DNA of 37,514 nt, taken from Clostridiales bacterium. GTDB lineage: Bacteria > Bacillota > Clostridia > Lachnospirales > Lachnospiraceae. The stretch covers positions 1 to 37,514 of the forward strand of contig JAQYAS010000064.1 in the NCBI GenBank assembly GCA_029338615.1, written 5' to 3'. The position numbers were made by a program, and so were the translations under genes. The notes under the pieces are model-generated. The model had not been told where the DNA came from and ran no database searches. It saw only the letters and a list, made by a program, of their open reading frames with translations. Shown here piece after piece: positions 1 through 9,247 of this stretch. Position 1 is the first letter of the stretch, and each line of letters begins with the position of its first letter.

Positions 1-15
1 ATTTGCTTTAGCAGA

Positions 16-3000
16 CTACATAAAGTCAAACAATGACAGCTGGTTTGTCTCTGGCATACCGTCCAGAATTCCCAGCTCGCTCATCTTCTCTATGGTTCCC
101 TTACCGATCCTGGCACGCTCATTTATCTCCTCCTTTGAGAGAAACGGTCCCTTCTGGGCGGCGTCGTAGAGCTGCTGTGCAGCCTTCTCTCCCATTCCTT
201 CTATGGATGCGAATGATGGCATAATCTTGCCGTCTATGATCTGGAACCTGTCAGCCTTTGCCTTATATATATCTATCGGAACAAAGTCATAGCCTCTGGC
301 GTACATCTCTAGAACTATCTTCAGATCCTTGAGCTTACCCTCGTCCTTGGCAGATCTCTTGCTCTTATCCAGCTTGCTTATCTCATTGATATGGAAGAGA
401 ACTCTCTCCTTACCAAAGCACATCATCTCATAACTGAAGTCATCGGCTCTTATACTAAAGAATGCTGTGTAATATTCAAGCGGATAATTAACCTTAAACC
501 AGGCAATTCTCCACGCCATCATGACATAGGCCGCTGCATGGGCCTTCGGGAACATGTATTTGATCTTCTGGCATGACCACACATACCAGTCCGGCACACC
601 ATGGGCAGCCATCTCCGCCTTCCAGTCATCCCATTTGTCACATTTGCCCTTGGCCACTATTCCTTTACGAACTTTCTCCATGATGTTGAAAGCAAGTCCA
701 GCATCAAGTCCCATGTGTATAAGATATACCATGATATCATCACGGCAACATATAGCCGTAGATATTGTACATTTTCCAGACTTGATAAGCTCCTGTGCGT
801 TGCCCAGCCATACATCGGTTCCATGGGCCAGACCTGCTATCCGCACAAGATCTGAGAAACATGTAGGCTTGGCATCTATAAGCATCTGCATAGCGAAATC
901 CGTTCCAAACTCCGGTACACCCAGACTTCCAAGCGGTATTCCATTGATGTCCTCCGGTGTTATGCCCAACGACTTGGTGCTGTGGAAAAGCTCCATGACA
1001 TCCTTGTCATCAAGCCTTATCTTCGTGGCGTCAAGTCCCGTCAAATCTTCCAGACGTCTGATCATAGTAGGATCATCATGTCCGAGAATATCAAGCTTAA
1101 GCAGATTATGATCAATGGAATGGTACTCAAAGTGTGAAGTGATGATATCTGATGTCACATCATTTGCCGGGTGCTGTATAGGTGTAAATGAATATATCTC
1201 CTCATGTCTTGGGAGGACTATCATACCACCAGGGTGCTGGCCTGTGGTTCTTCTGACACCGGTGCATCCCAGAGCCAGACGTTCCATCTCACACCTTCTC
1301 TTTGTGACTGTTGCATTCTCCTCAGCGTACTTCTTTGCAGCCTTGTCATCCATTCCGGACGCCCTTGCCTCAGCCATAAGTTCTTCCTTTGAGTGATCCT
1401 TGAAGTAATTGTACACATATCCAAATGCAGTCTTCTCAGCTACACCACCCACGGTGCCCGCCTTGAAGGCCTTGCCCTTGCCAAAGAGGACCTCAGTATA
1501 TGCATGTGCCTTGGACTGATACTCACCCGAAAAGTTCAGATCGATATCAGGCTCCTTATCTCCATTGAATCCAAGGAATGTCTCGAACGGTATGTCGTGT
1601 CCCTCCTTTATAAGCGGAGTTCCACACTTTGGACAATCTCTGTCCGGCATATCACATCCACTCATTCCGGAATATGACTTTACAAGTTCCGAATCAAAAT
1701 CAACAAAATGGCATTTCGGACATATATAATGCGCGGATAACGGATTTACCTCTGTGATACCAGCCATTGTAGCTACAAATGAAGAACCAACCGAACCTCG
1801 TGAACCAACCAGATATCCGTGGTCATTGGAGTCCCACACAAGCTTCTGTGCAATTATGTACATGACCGCAAATCCGTTGGATATGATTGAATGCAACTCC
1901 CTGTCAAGTCTCTCCTGAACCTGCGGAGGAAGATCAGGGCCATATATATCATGTGCCTTTGTGTAGCATATATCCGTCAAGGTCTGATCTGAATTTTCGA
2001 TGATAGGTGGAGCCTTGTCCGGTCTAACCGGCTCTATCCTCTCTATCATGTCCGCTATCATATTCGTGTTGGTGATAACGACCTCTTTTGCCTTGTCACT
2101 TCCAAGATACTGGAACTCTGCCAGCATCTCCTCCGTGGTACGGAAATACAGCGGCGGCTGCATATCAGCGTCATCAAAGCCCTTACTCTTCATGATGATC
2201 GCCCTGTATATATAATCCTCAGGATCAAGGAAATGCACATCACAGGTTGCTACAACTGGCTTGTTGAACATCTCTCCTAGCTCCACGATTCTCTTGTTAT
2301 AACCGATCAGATCATCCAAGGTCTTTGGATTTCTGGTATCTCTTGTCATGAATTCATTGTTGCCAAGGGGCTGTATCTCAAGATAGTCAAACCAATTGAC
2401 CAGTCTCACAATCTCCTCATCCGGTGCATCGTCAACTATGGCACGGAACAACTCTCCTGCCTCGCAGGCAGAGCCTATTATCAACCCCTCTCTGTATCTG
2501 TTGATAAGGCTCATCGGCATACGCGGTCTTCTTGCAAAATATGTAAGATGTGACTCAGATATAAGTCTGTACAGATTAACTCTTCCTATCTCATTCTTTG
2601 CCAGTATGATTCCATGATACGTCCTGTCTTTCTTGATCGCATCAGGCGAAGTGCTTCCCAGTACATTCAGATCATCCATGGTCTTTACATCTCTCTCCTT
2701 GAGCATGTCAAGCAGCTTGAAGAATACCTTTGCCGTGGCCTCCGCATCATCTATGGCTCTGTGGTGATGAGCATTTACTACCTTGAGCTCCTTACACACT
2801 CTGTCCAGAGTGAACTTTCCGAGTTCAGGCAACAATATGTGACTGAGCGTCATGGTATCCAGAACTGTGTTGTCAAACTTAAGCCCCAATTCCTCTGCAT
2901 TCTTTCTGACAAATCCCGTATCAAATGATGCATTGTGGGCAACCACGATATCGTCACCACAGAACTCCACAAATCTCGGCACTATCACATCATACATAGG

Positions 3001-4959
3001 CGCGTCCTTTACCATGTCGTCGTTGATGGATGTGAGCTGCTCTATCTGATAAGGAATTGGTACACCTGGATTTATAAATTCGGAGAAGGTATCAATTACC
3101 TCTCCGTCCTTCACCTTGACTGCACCGATCTCTATGATCTTGTTGTGTTTCTTGGAAAGTCCTGTGGTCTCTATATCAAATACTACATATTCAGAATCAA
3201 GGCTCTGATTCCGCGAATTCTTGACAAGATCCTTAAGATCATCGACAAAATAGCCTTCGACACCGTATATGATCTTGAAATCCTTTCTGAGGCCCTTGGT
3301 ATGATTGGCTATAGGGAATGCCTGGACAACGCCATGGTCTGTGATTGCTATGGCCGGATGGCCCCAGTCACTGGCACGCTTCACGATGGTTTCTATATCA
3401 ACCACACTGTCCATCTCGCTCATCTTAGTATGCATGTGAAGCTCAACACGCTTTTCTGGATATGTATCCATCCTTGGCACACGGAAATCCTGTATATGCT
3501 TCATGCCAAGCACCCTGCATATCATGACCTCCTTGGCATACGAATCAAATTCAGCCAGACCCTTCATCCTGTAGAATTTGCCCTTCTGAATCTCCTCTCT
3601 GTACACTTCCATATCCTCGGGGGTACAAAACATCTTGAATCCAATGGTATCCGTGAAGTCAGTTATGTATCCTGTCAGTATGATCTTGCCATTTCTGAGT
3701 TCTCTCTCCTCAGTACTCATGATCTGACCATGGATGACAACCTCTCCGATACCATCATTTATACTGGATATCTCCAAAAGCTTGCCCTCCACATCTCTTC
3801 CGATGAACACATCAGGATCGTCTGAATATCTTCGTCTTCTACCAAACTTTTCCTTGTCTCCACCATTCTTGTGACCCGTATCACCGCCTGAAGCTGCAAG
3901 AGCAGTCTTTGTCTCCTCCTGCTTATGTCCTTCATCTTTATTATCAGACTTCTTTGAAATACCAAGCTTGTCCTTGTCCACGGCCTTACCATCAACTATG
4001 ATGTCTCCATGATCCCTCAGGTTATTCAATATCGCATCTATCTTCTGCTGCTCCACAAGTGCACTTGCCCTTCTGAGCTTCTCCTTGTCCGCTTCGCTGT
4101 ACTCAAATGCGACATTCACACTCAGGTCAAACCTCTTCTGAAACATATCCTCCATATATGCCTTGATCTTCTCGGCATGTATATGTGCGATCTTACTGTC
4201 CTCTATGGCTATGGTTACAGCATCACCATCGCAGTACCAATCACCTACTGATCTCGCTATAAGTCTGTACCCAACATTACTAAATGATCTTATATCATAT
4301 AATATACTGTCCTCATAGGCTTTTATAATAGCCTCGAGATTATACTGAGTGGACAGAGTATAGTGTTCGTTTATCTTTACTGTATATCTTCTGCTGTTCT
4401 GAAGATATTTTTTGATGCACTCCTCCGCCTTCTCAATATTCGGCCTGCTGATTATGTGTCTTGAACGGATATCAACCTCCAGAATATTCCTGCTGTCATA
4501 TATGGTGACCTTAGTTACAAACACCTCATCGAACAACCCGGCAAGTTCGCCGTTCATCTCCACTCCCGGAAACACCGTCATAAAGAGCTCTGCCTGCTCA
4601 TTTCCGGCATCTGAAGCCGCTGCAGCAGGAGTGTCATTGTTCTCTTCTCTATGCGCCGTTCTTTCTTCCGATGCATGATTATCCGTCTCTCTGCCTGCGT
4701 CCACTTTGCCGGAGTCTCCATCACTAACCGATTCTTCGTCCGAGGCATCTTCATCCATCTCATCCGCGATATGCCAGTCCGAGTCGTGTCCATCTGCATA
4801 AGTGTAATCCGTGCTCTCCTTCTGCATATCAGAATAAATCTCACTTTCATACTTCTCCTGCTCTGCCATCTGGGCTTCGTAATCCATCTGGGCCTGCATC
4901 TGATCCGCATACATCTGATCTATATTCTCTTGTTTCAAAACACGATCATCGTTGTTCAA
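16..4959 (-). CDS. polC: DNA polymerase III alpha subunit, PolC type
   Basis: Replicative DNA polymerase of low-GC Gram-positives with built-in 3'-5' proofreading; 1647 aa, longer than the roughly 1440 aa of Bacillus PolC. Visible order: acidic, Gln/Glu/Asp-rich N-terminal extension (about 1-120), PolC N-terminal domain (125-310), charged linker (320-385), OB fold (390-490), first PHP part with HMHTKMS (508-514), inserted DEDDh exonuclease with DIETTGL (595-601), AHNASFD (674-680) and HRAIDDAEAT (733-742), rest of PHP, then the polymerase palm with PDIDLNF (1137-1143). A cysteine cluster CPKC...CPKC (about 1080-1112) matches the PolC zinc-binding site. The start is a TTG preceded by GGAGTGAG, which overlaps the end of ispG. 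Last gene of the pyrH-to-polC run within this window. Identity is clear; the start and the role of the acidic extension are less certain. Confidence 0.97.
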   Translation of the reverse strand: MNNDDRVLKQENIDQMYADQMQAQMDYEAQMAEQEKYESEIYSDMQKESTDYTYADGHDSDWHIADEMDEDASDEESVSDGDSGKVDAGRETDNHASEERTAHREENNDTPAAAASDAGNEQAELFMTVFPGVEMNGELAGLFDEVFVTKVTIYDSRNILEVDIRSRHIISRPNIEKAEECIKKYLQNSRRYTVKINEHYTLSTQYNLEAIIKAYEDSILYDIRSFSNVGYRLIARSVGDWYCDGDAVTIAIEDSKIAHIHAEKIKAYMEDMFQKRFDLSVNVAFEYSEADKEKLRRASALVEQQKIDAILNNLRDHGDIIVDGKAVDKDKLGISKKSDNKDEGHKQEETKTALAASGGDTGHKNGGDKEKFGRRRRYSDDPDVFIGRDVEGKLLEISSINDGIGEVVIHGQIMSTEERELRNGKIILTGYITDFTDTIGFKMFCTPEDMEVYREEIQKGKFYRMKGLAEFDSYAKEVMICRVLGMKHIQDFRVPRMDTYPEKRVELHMHTKMSEMDSVVDIETIVKRASDWGHPAIAITDHGVVQAFPIANHTKGLRKDFKIIYGVEGYFVDDLKDLVKNSRNQSLDSEYVVFDIETTGLSKKHNKIIEIGAVKVKDGEVIDTFSEFINPGVPIPYQIEQLTSINDDMVKDAPMYDVIVPRFVEFCGDDIVVAHNASFDTGFVRKNAEELGLKFDNTVLDTMTLSHILLPELGKFTLDRVCKELKVVNAHHHRAIDDAEATAKVFFKLLDMLKERDVKTMDDLNVLGSTSPDAIKKDRTYHGIILAKNEIGRVNLYRLISESHLTYFARRPRMPMSLINRYREGLIIGSACEAGELFRAIVDDAPDEEIVRLVNWFDYLEIQPLGNNEFMTRDTRNPKTLDDLIGYNKRIVELGEMFNKPVVATCDVHFLDPEDYIYRAIIMKSKGFDDADMQPPLYFRTTEEMLAEFQYLGSDKAKEVVITNTNMIADMIERIEPVRPDKAPPIIENSDQTLTDICYTKAHDIYGPDLPPQVQERLDRELHSIISNGFAVMYIIAQKLVWDSNDHGYLVGSRGSVGSSFVATMAGITEVNPLSAHYICPKCHFVDFDSELVKSYSGMSGCDMPDRDCPKCGTPLIKEGHDIPFETFLGFNGDKEPDIDLNFSGEYQSKAHAYTEVLFGKGKAFKAGTVGGVAEKTAFGYVYNYFKDHSKEELMAEARASGMDDKAAKKYAEENATVTKRRCEMERLALGCTGVRRTTGQHPGGMIVLPRHEEIYSFTPIQHPANDVTSDIITSHFEYHSIDHNLLKLDILGHDDPTMIRRLEDLTGLDATKIRLDDKDVMELFHSTKSLGITPEDINGIPLGSLGVPEFGTDFAMQMLIDAKPTCFSDLVRIAGLAHGTDVWLGNAQELIKSGKCTISTAICCRDDIMVYLIHMGLDAGLAFNIMEKVRKGIVAKGKCDKWDDWKAEMAAHGVPDWYVWSCQKIKYMFPKAHAAAYVMMAWRIAWFKVNYPLEYYTAFFSIRADDFSYEMMCFGKERVLFHINEISKLDKSKRSAKDEGKLKDLKIVLEMYARGYDFVPIDIYKAKADRFQIIDGKIMPSFASIEGMGEKAAQQLYDAAQKGPFLSKEEINERARIGKGTIEKMSELGILDGMPETNQLSLFDFM

Positions 4960-4962
4960 TTC

Positions 4963-6012
4963 TTACTCACTCCAATTATCTAATTCACGCTTAAGTGCAG
5001 GTATAAATTCATCCTCACTGAGTCTTCCGACTATCTCACCTTTCTTAATAAGAAGTCCACAGCCCTTGCCTCCGGCAATCCCAAGATCTGCCTCCCTGGC
5101 CTCTCCCGGGCCATTTACAACGCACCCCATAACTGCCACTTTTATATTCAGGTGATCATAATCTGACACCAGTTTTTCAACCTTATTAGCAAGACCTATC
5201 AGATCTATTTCCGTGCGTCCACATGTAGGACACGATACCAGCTCCACACCGCCCTTGCGAAGACCAAGTGCCTTGAGTATAAGCTTTGCGGACAATATCT
5301 CATCTACTGGATCTCCTGTAAGTGACACCCTGATGGTATCTCCTATTCCCTCATGAAGTATAATTCCAAGTCCCACTGCAGATTTGATATTGCCTCTTGT
5401 AACAGTTCCCGACTCTGTTATACCCACATGTAGAGGATAATCTGTCTTGTCTGCGATCAGTTCATGAGCTCTCACACACATCATTACATCAGATGACTTG
5501 ATGCTTATGACTATATTATGGTAGTCGAGCTCCTCTATCATACGGACCTTGTCAAGAGCACTTTCCACTATTCCCTCGGCAGTTACTCCGTTATATTTTT
5601 CCACCAGTTCCTTTTCAAGGGATCCACTGTTTACGCCAACCCTGATAGGTATATTTCTCTTTCTGGCAGCTTCAACAACTTTTGCCAGTTTTTCCTGTCC
5701 ACCTATGTTTCCAGGATTGATCCTGATCTTATCCACTCCGTTTTCTATCGCCTTTATAGCCAATCTGTAGTCGAAATGGATATCACCCACAAGCGGAATA
5801 TGGATCTGCTTCTTTATAGCAGGAACAGCCTCAGCAGCCGCCTCATCATTTATTGTACACCTTATGATGTCACATCCCGCCTTCTCAAGCTGCAGTATCT
5901 GGGCAACCGTCGCCTCAACATCGCTGGTCTTTGTATTGGTCATGGACTGAATCAATATTGGATTCCCACCACCTATTACCTTATCTCCTATACGTATCTC
6001 TCTTGTCTTCAT
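4963..6012 (-). CDS. ispG: 4-hydroxy-3-methylbut-2-en-1-yl diphosphate synthase (IspG/GcpE)
   Basis: Iron-sulfur enzyme of the MEP isoprenoid pathway that converts methylerythritol cyclodiphosphate to HMBPP. At 349 aa it has the normal length of the short bacterial form: TIM-barrel N-terminus ([16 protein letters not shown]) and C-terminal reductase-like part with cluster cysteines in [11 protein letters not shown] and [17 protein letters not shown]. It lies between rseP and polC, and dxr of the same pathway is two genes upstream. The ATG has no ordinary ribosome binding site: the only strong one, AGGAGG at 6057-6062, is separated from the start by a perfect hairpin (see 6024-6052). No better internal start is evident because conserved residues begin within the first 20 codons. 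Confidence 0.96.
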   Translation of the reverse strand: MKTREIRIGDKVIGGGNPILIQSMTNTKTSDVEATVAQILQLEKAGCDIIRCTINDEAAAEAVPAIKKQIHIPLVGDIHFDYRLAIKAIENGVDKIRINPGNIGGQEKLAKVVEAARKRNIPIRVGVNSGSLEKELVEKYNGVTAEGIVESALDKVRMIEELDYHNIVISIKSSDVMMCVRAHELIADKTDYPLHVGITESGTVTRGNIKSAVGLGIILHEGIGDTIRVSLTGDPVDEILSAKLILKALGLRKGGVELVSCPTCGRTEIDLIGLANKVEKLVSDYDHLNIKVAVMGCVVNGPGEAREADLGIAGGKGCGLLIKKGEIVGRLSEDEFIPALKRELDNWSE

Positions 6013-6023
6013 ATATATTCGCA

Positions 6024-6052
6024 GCGCCAGTGCCCCTGATAAGCACTGGCGC
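6024..6052 (-). promoter_or_regulatory. Perfect 10-bp stem-loop between Shine-Dalgarno and ispG start
   Basis: Arms GCGCCAGTGC (6024-6033) and GCACTGGCGC (6043-6052) pair perfectly around a 9-nt loop. On the minus strand the order is AGGAGG (6062-6057), AAAG, hairpin, 11 nt, ATG (6012). There is no T-run after the stem, so it does not look like a terminator. Folding would shorten the SD-to-ATG distance from 44 to about 15 nt. Seen directly; the role in translation or RNA processing is inferred. Confidence 0.7.
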
Positions 6053-6063
6053 CTTTCCTCCTA

Positions 6064-7161
6064 TCAACTAAAAAATACATTCTTGATATCATTGAACAGT
6101 ATAACAATCATAAGCATCATTACAATAACAAAGCCAATGACAGTAACTATGTTTTCCTTTTCTTTAGGAACCTTCCTACGCGTTATAAGTTCTATCAGAA
6201 GGAAAAGGAATCTTCCTCCATCAAGTCCCGGTATCGGCAACATATTCATAATTCCAAGGTTTGCCGATAGAAGTACTATATAATTCATCCAATTGAGAAG
6301 AACGGTCAGAACATCAACCTTTGCAGCCTCATTAAATGTATCATTCATACTTTTTGCAACGCCCACAGGTCCAGATACTTCATCTGAACTTACCTGCCTT
6401 GTAACGATAAGTTTCAGACTAAGGAATGTAGCTTTCACCCAATATCTAACTTCATATGCCGAATATTTCATGAGCTCACCGAAATTTTTGGGCAGAACAT
6501 ATCCACAGCTTATGATTCCCACTTTATATCCCGAACTTGTCTCCATGGGGTACACTGTCGTATCATACACTGAGCCATTCGGCTTCTGCATCTTGAGATC
6601 TATAGGTGAACCATCCCCATATATCTCCAGATATATCTGAAGTTCTCTGAAATTCTTGATCTTGCTTCCGCCTATCTCCAAAACAGTATCGCCATCTTCT
6701 ATTCCGGCTTTTTCAGCGGGATATACTCCATTAAATTCCTTGACGATATCAGAATATTCACTGTCCTGTGCAAGTTCACTGTCATACACCTTACCTATAG
6801 TCGCAGGATCTGTTCCGCAAAAATGTATGATAACAGCAGAAAATATAAAGGCAATAACTATGTTCATAAATGGGCCGGCAAGAACCTCTGCCATTCTCAC
6901 CCATATTGATTTCTTCTCAAATGCATTCTCATCATTTTCATGGCCTTCCTCGCCCTCGCTCAGCAGCATACAATAGCCACCCAGAGGAATAAGTCTCAGA
7001 GAATATTTTGTCTCTTTCTTGGTAAATGAAAAAAGTTTAGGTCCAAGTCCCATTGAGAACTCAAGAACAGATATATGATTGATCTTAGCAACCATAAAAT
7101 GACCAAGTTCATGGAAAAATATAATAACACCAAATACAAGTATTATAAGAATTATGTTCAA
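6064..7161 (-). CDS. rseP: Site-2 intramembrane zinc metalloprotease (RseP/RasP family)
   Basis: Membrane protease that cleaves transmembrane segments of substrates such as anti-sigma factors and signal peptides in Gram-positives. 365 aa. The first transmembrane helix carries the zinc motif HELGH at about residues 17-21; further helices follow near 90-115. A PDZ-like region spans about 120-220. The second catalytic motif, NMLPIPGLDGGRF, lies near residue 310 and supplies the third metal ligand. A last transmembrane helix ends the protein. The start is TTG (7159-7161) with AGGTGG just upstream, inside the last codons of dxr; only one base separates the dxr stop from this start. The dxr-rseP-ispG order is typical of Clostridia. 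Confidence 0.95.
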   Translation of the reverse strand: MNIILIILVFGVIIFFHELGHFMVAKINHISVLEFSMGLGPKLFSFTKKETKYSLRLIPLGGYCMLLSEGEEGHENDENAFEKKSIWVRMAEVLAGPFMNIVIAFIFSAVIIHFCGTDPATIGKVYDSELAQDSEYSDIVKEFNGVYPAEKAGIEDGDTVLEIGGSKIKNFRELQIYLEIYGDGSPIDLKMQKPNGSVYDTTVYPMETSSGYKVGIISCGYVLPKNFGELMKYSAYEVRYWVKATFLSLKLIVTRQVSSDEVSGPVGVAKSMNDTFNEAAKVDVLTVLLNWMNYIVLLSANLGIMNMLPIPGLDGGRFLFLLIELITRRKVPKEKENIVTVIGFVIVMMLMIVILFNDIKNVFFS

Positions 7162-7162
7162 T

Positions 7163-8305
7163 CTACCACCTGCTTTCTACCAAATCATATACCCATCTTT
7201 CAGTATCAAGTATCTGTGATACATCAGGATCATCTATTGCATTATGAAGTGACATGCACTCTTCTATTATGCTGTATATATCTAGGAATCTTATCTTACC
7301 ATCCAGGAATTTTGCAACCGCACATTCATTTGCAGCATTAAATACCGTTGGCATGGATCCCCCAACCTTTATTGCGTCATACGCAAACCTTAAACCCTTG
7401 AAAGTTCCCATATCAGGCTTCTCCAGAAGAATTGACCCAATACTCCAGAAATCAAGCCTGTCTCCTGTCAGGAATCTTCTCTCCGGGTAAAACAGGGCAT
7501 ACTGTATCGGCAATTTCATATCCGGGGTTCCGAGCTGTGCTATAACTGCCCCATCCCTGTACTCGACCATTGAATGAATAATGCTCTGAGGTTGTACAAC
7601 AACCTGTATATTTTCAGGGTCAACATCAAACAACCATTTTGCCTCAATGACCTCCAGTCCCTTATTTACCATGGTGGCTGAATCAATAGTTATCTTTCTG
7701 CCCATACTCCAGTTCGGATGTTTGAGCGCATCCTCAACCCTGACATGTCTGAGATATTCCGTATCTTTTCCCCTGAACGGTCCTCCCGAAGCTGTGAGCA
7801 GAATTTTTTCCACATCACCATGCACATTTCCCTGGAGGCTCTGAAATATGGCTGAATGTTCACTGTCGACTGGAAGTATGGACACGTTTTTTTTCTTTGC
7901 AAGAGGCATAATGATATGCCCTGCTGTAACCAACGTTTCTTTATTTGCAAGAGCTATGTCCTTACCTGCATTTATCGCTGCGATCGTAGGTCTTATACCT
8001 ATCATTCCCACAATTGCAGTAACCAATATCTCCGAGTCCGAAAACTCTGCAATCTCTATAAGTCCATCCATGCCTGACACCACTCTGATATCCATATCAG
8101 CAAGTCTCTGCCGAAGATCCTCAGCATCACTCTCGGACCATATTCCAACAATCTGTGGCCTGAACTCTCTGGTCTGAGCCTCCAGAAGTTTTATATTCTT
8201 TCCGGCTGCCAGTGCCACAATATTAATATCCTTATTTGCTCTGGCTATCTCCAGTGTCTGGGTTCCAATAGAACCTGTTGATCCTATTATTGCAACATTC
8301 TTCAT
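7163..8305 (-). CDS. dxr: 1-deoxy-D-xylulose 5-phosphate reductoisomerase
   Basis: First committed enzyme of the MEP pathway, turning DXP into methylerythritol 4-phosphate with NADPH. 380 aa, normal length. It shows the NADPH-binding start IGSTGSIGTQTLEI, LANKETLV, the metal-binding stretch PVDSEHSAIFQ, LLTASGGPFR and the active-site region HPNWSMGRKITIDSATMVNKGLE. The ATG is preceded by a good AGGAGGA site. It sits between cdsA and rseP, with ispG further along, so two MEP enzymes share this transcription unit. A 122-bp gap to cdsA holds an inverted repeat. Confidence 0.97.
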   Translation of the reverse strand: MKNVAIIGSTGSIGTQTLEIARANKDINIVALAAGKNIKLLEAQTREFRPQIVGIWSESDAEDLRQRLADMDIRVVSGMDGLIEIAEFSDSEILVTAIVGMIGIRPTIAAINAGKDIALANKETLVTAGHIIMPLAKKKNVSILPVDSEHSAIFQSLQGNVHGDVEKILLTASGGPFRGKDTEYLRHVRVEDALKHPNWSMGRKITIDSATMVNKGLEVIEAKWLFDVDPENIQVVVQPQSIIHSMVEYRDGAVIAQLGTPDMKLPIQYALFYPERRFLTGDRLDFWSIGSILLEKPDMGTFKGLRFAYDAIKVGGSMPTVFNAANECAVAKFLDGKIRFLDIYSIIEECMSLHNAIDDPDVSQILDTERWVYDLVESRW

Positions 8306-8337
8306 GATGTTCCTCCTATGTTGTCACACGGAATATA

Positions 8338-8374
8338 ATAGGCAGTATCCAGCTGTTAACTGAGCACTGCCTAT
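8338..8374 (-). repeat. Inverted repeat in the cdsA-dxr intergenic leader
   Basis: ATAGGCAGT (8338-8346) and ACTGCCTAT (8366-8374) pair perfectly over 9 bp with a 19-nt loop. On the minus strand it lies about 32 nt before the dxr start codon and is followed by TATTATATTC, too weak a T-run for a confident terminator. It may be an attenuator, a processing site or an mRNA-stability element. Confidence 0.55.
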
Positions 8375-8428
8375 CTCTTCCCCGACAAAATACATTATCT
8401 TACAATGCACTTTAATACAACAGACATC

Positions 8429-9226
8429 TTACAACAGATATATCAATAAATAATAGATTATCGGTGCTGTAAATATTATGCTGTCAAATCTGTCTAATAT
8501 TCCACCATGACCCGGAATTAATTTTCCGTAGTCCTTAATATTATTGTTTCTTTTTATTGCCGATGCAGCCAGATCTCCTATAACTGCAGGAAGTGCACCA
8601 ACCGCTCCTACAACTGCAAATACTGCTGGTGCATAATTCATTGATTCAACGTAATTGTTGAATAATATGCCAAACACCACACCAAATACACCTGCGCCAA
8701 CAATTCCACCTATAAGACCCTCTATGCTCTTCTTAGGGCTGAGTACCGGAGCCATCTTATGCTTTCCAAGTGCTCTTCCGACAAAATATGCACATGTATC
8801 ATTGATCCATGAACTCACAAAAATGAGCAATACAAGCACGAGTCCGTGCTTCATATCCCTTATCAAATACACAAATGACAGCATCACACTTACATAAAAG
8901 AAATCCATAAAAGCTGCCATAATCTGCTTATCAGTGTATGTTGGAAACGTAAGTACATATACTGCCAGCATAACCAAAAGATATATGACCATCATCGGTA
9001 ACAATATTTCCGTTTTTCCCATATATATGGCTATATAATATAACACTGTTGCAGCATAGCACACAATTCCTGGAGTCTTCCTGTTTATCCCATAAACTCT
9101 GAGCAACTCCATATTGCCTATCAGAGATACAAACGCCATTACTCCACATGTTACTGCGCCACCAAAATACAACGTGATCGCAAGTATCACCACCAGAACT
9201 GCGCCACTGATAACTCTTTGTTTCAT
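8429..9226 (-). CDS. cdsA: Phosphatidate cytidylyltransferase (CDP-diacylglycerol synthase)
   Basis: Integral membrane enzyme that makes CDP-diacylglycerol from phosphatidate and CTP for phospholipid synthesis. 265 aa with about seven hydrophobic segments. The C-terminal half carries the family signature: SPKKSIEGLIGG followed by GDLAASAIKRNNNIKDYGKLIPGHGGILDRFDS, with the conserved Asp and Lys/Arg residues of the S-x(27)-K-R-x(3)-K-D-x-(GSA) type pattern. It follows uppS directly, the usual pairing in Firmicutes. The ATG has GGAGGA about 10 nt upstream. Confidence 0.96.
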   Translation of the reverse strand: MKQRVISGAVLVVILAITLYFGGAVTCGVMAFVSLIGNMELLRVYGINRKTPGIVCYAATVLYYIAIYMGKTEILLPMMVIYLLVMLAVYVLTFPTYTDKQIMAAFMDFFYVSVMLSFVYLIRDMKHGLVLVLLIFVSSWINDTCAYFVGRALGKHKMAPVLSPKKSIEGLIGGIVGAGVFGVVFGILFNNYVESMNYAPAVFAVVGAVGALPAVIGDLAASAIKRNNNIKDYGKLIPGHGGILDRFDSIIFTAPIIYYLLIYLL

Positions 9227-9247
9227 ATCTATAAGTCCTCCGGATTT

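Noticed and set aside
2935-3825. A 296-codon plus-strand open frame opposite polC
   Set aside because: It lies wholly within polC's conserved exonuclease and PHP region, has no ribosome binding site and no recognisable domain; it is a shadow of the real gene.
8375-8428. A small RNA or terminator after cdsA
   Set aside because: Apart from the inverted repeat next to it, the segment is plain AT-rich sequence without a stem or T-run.
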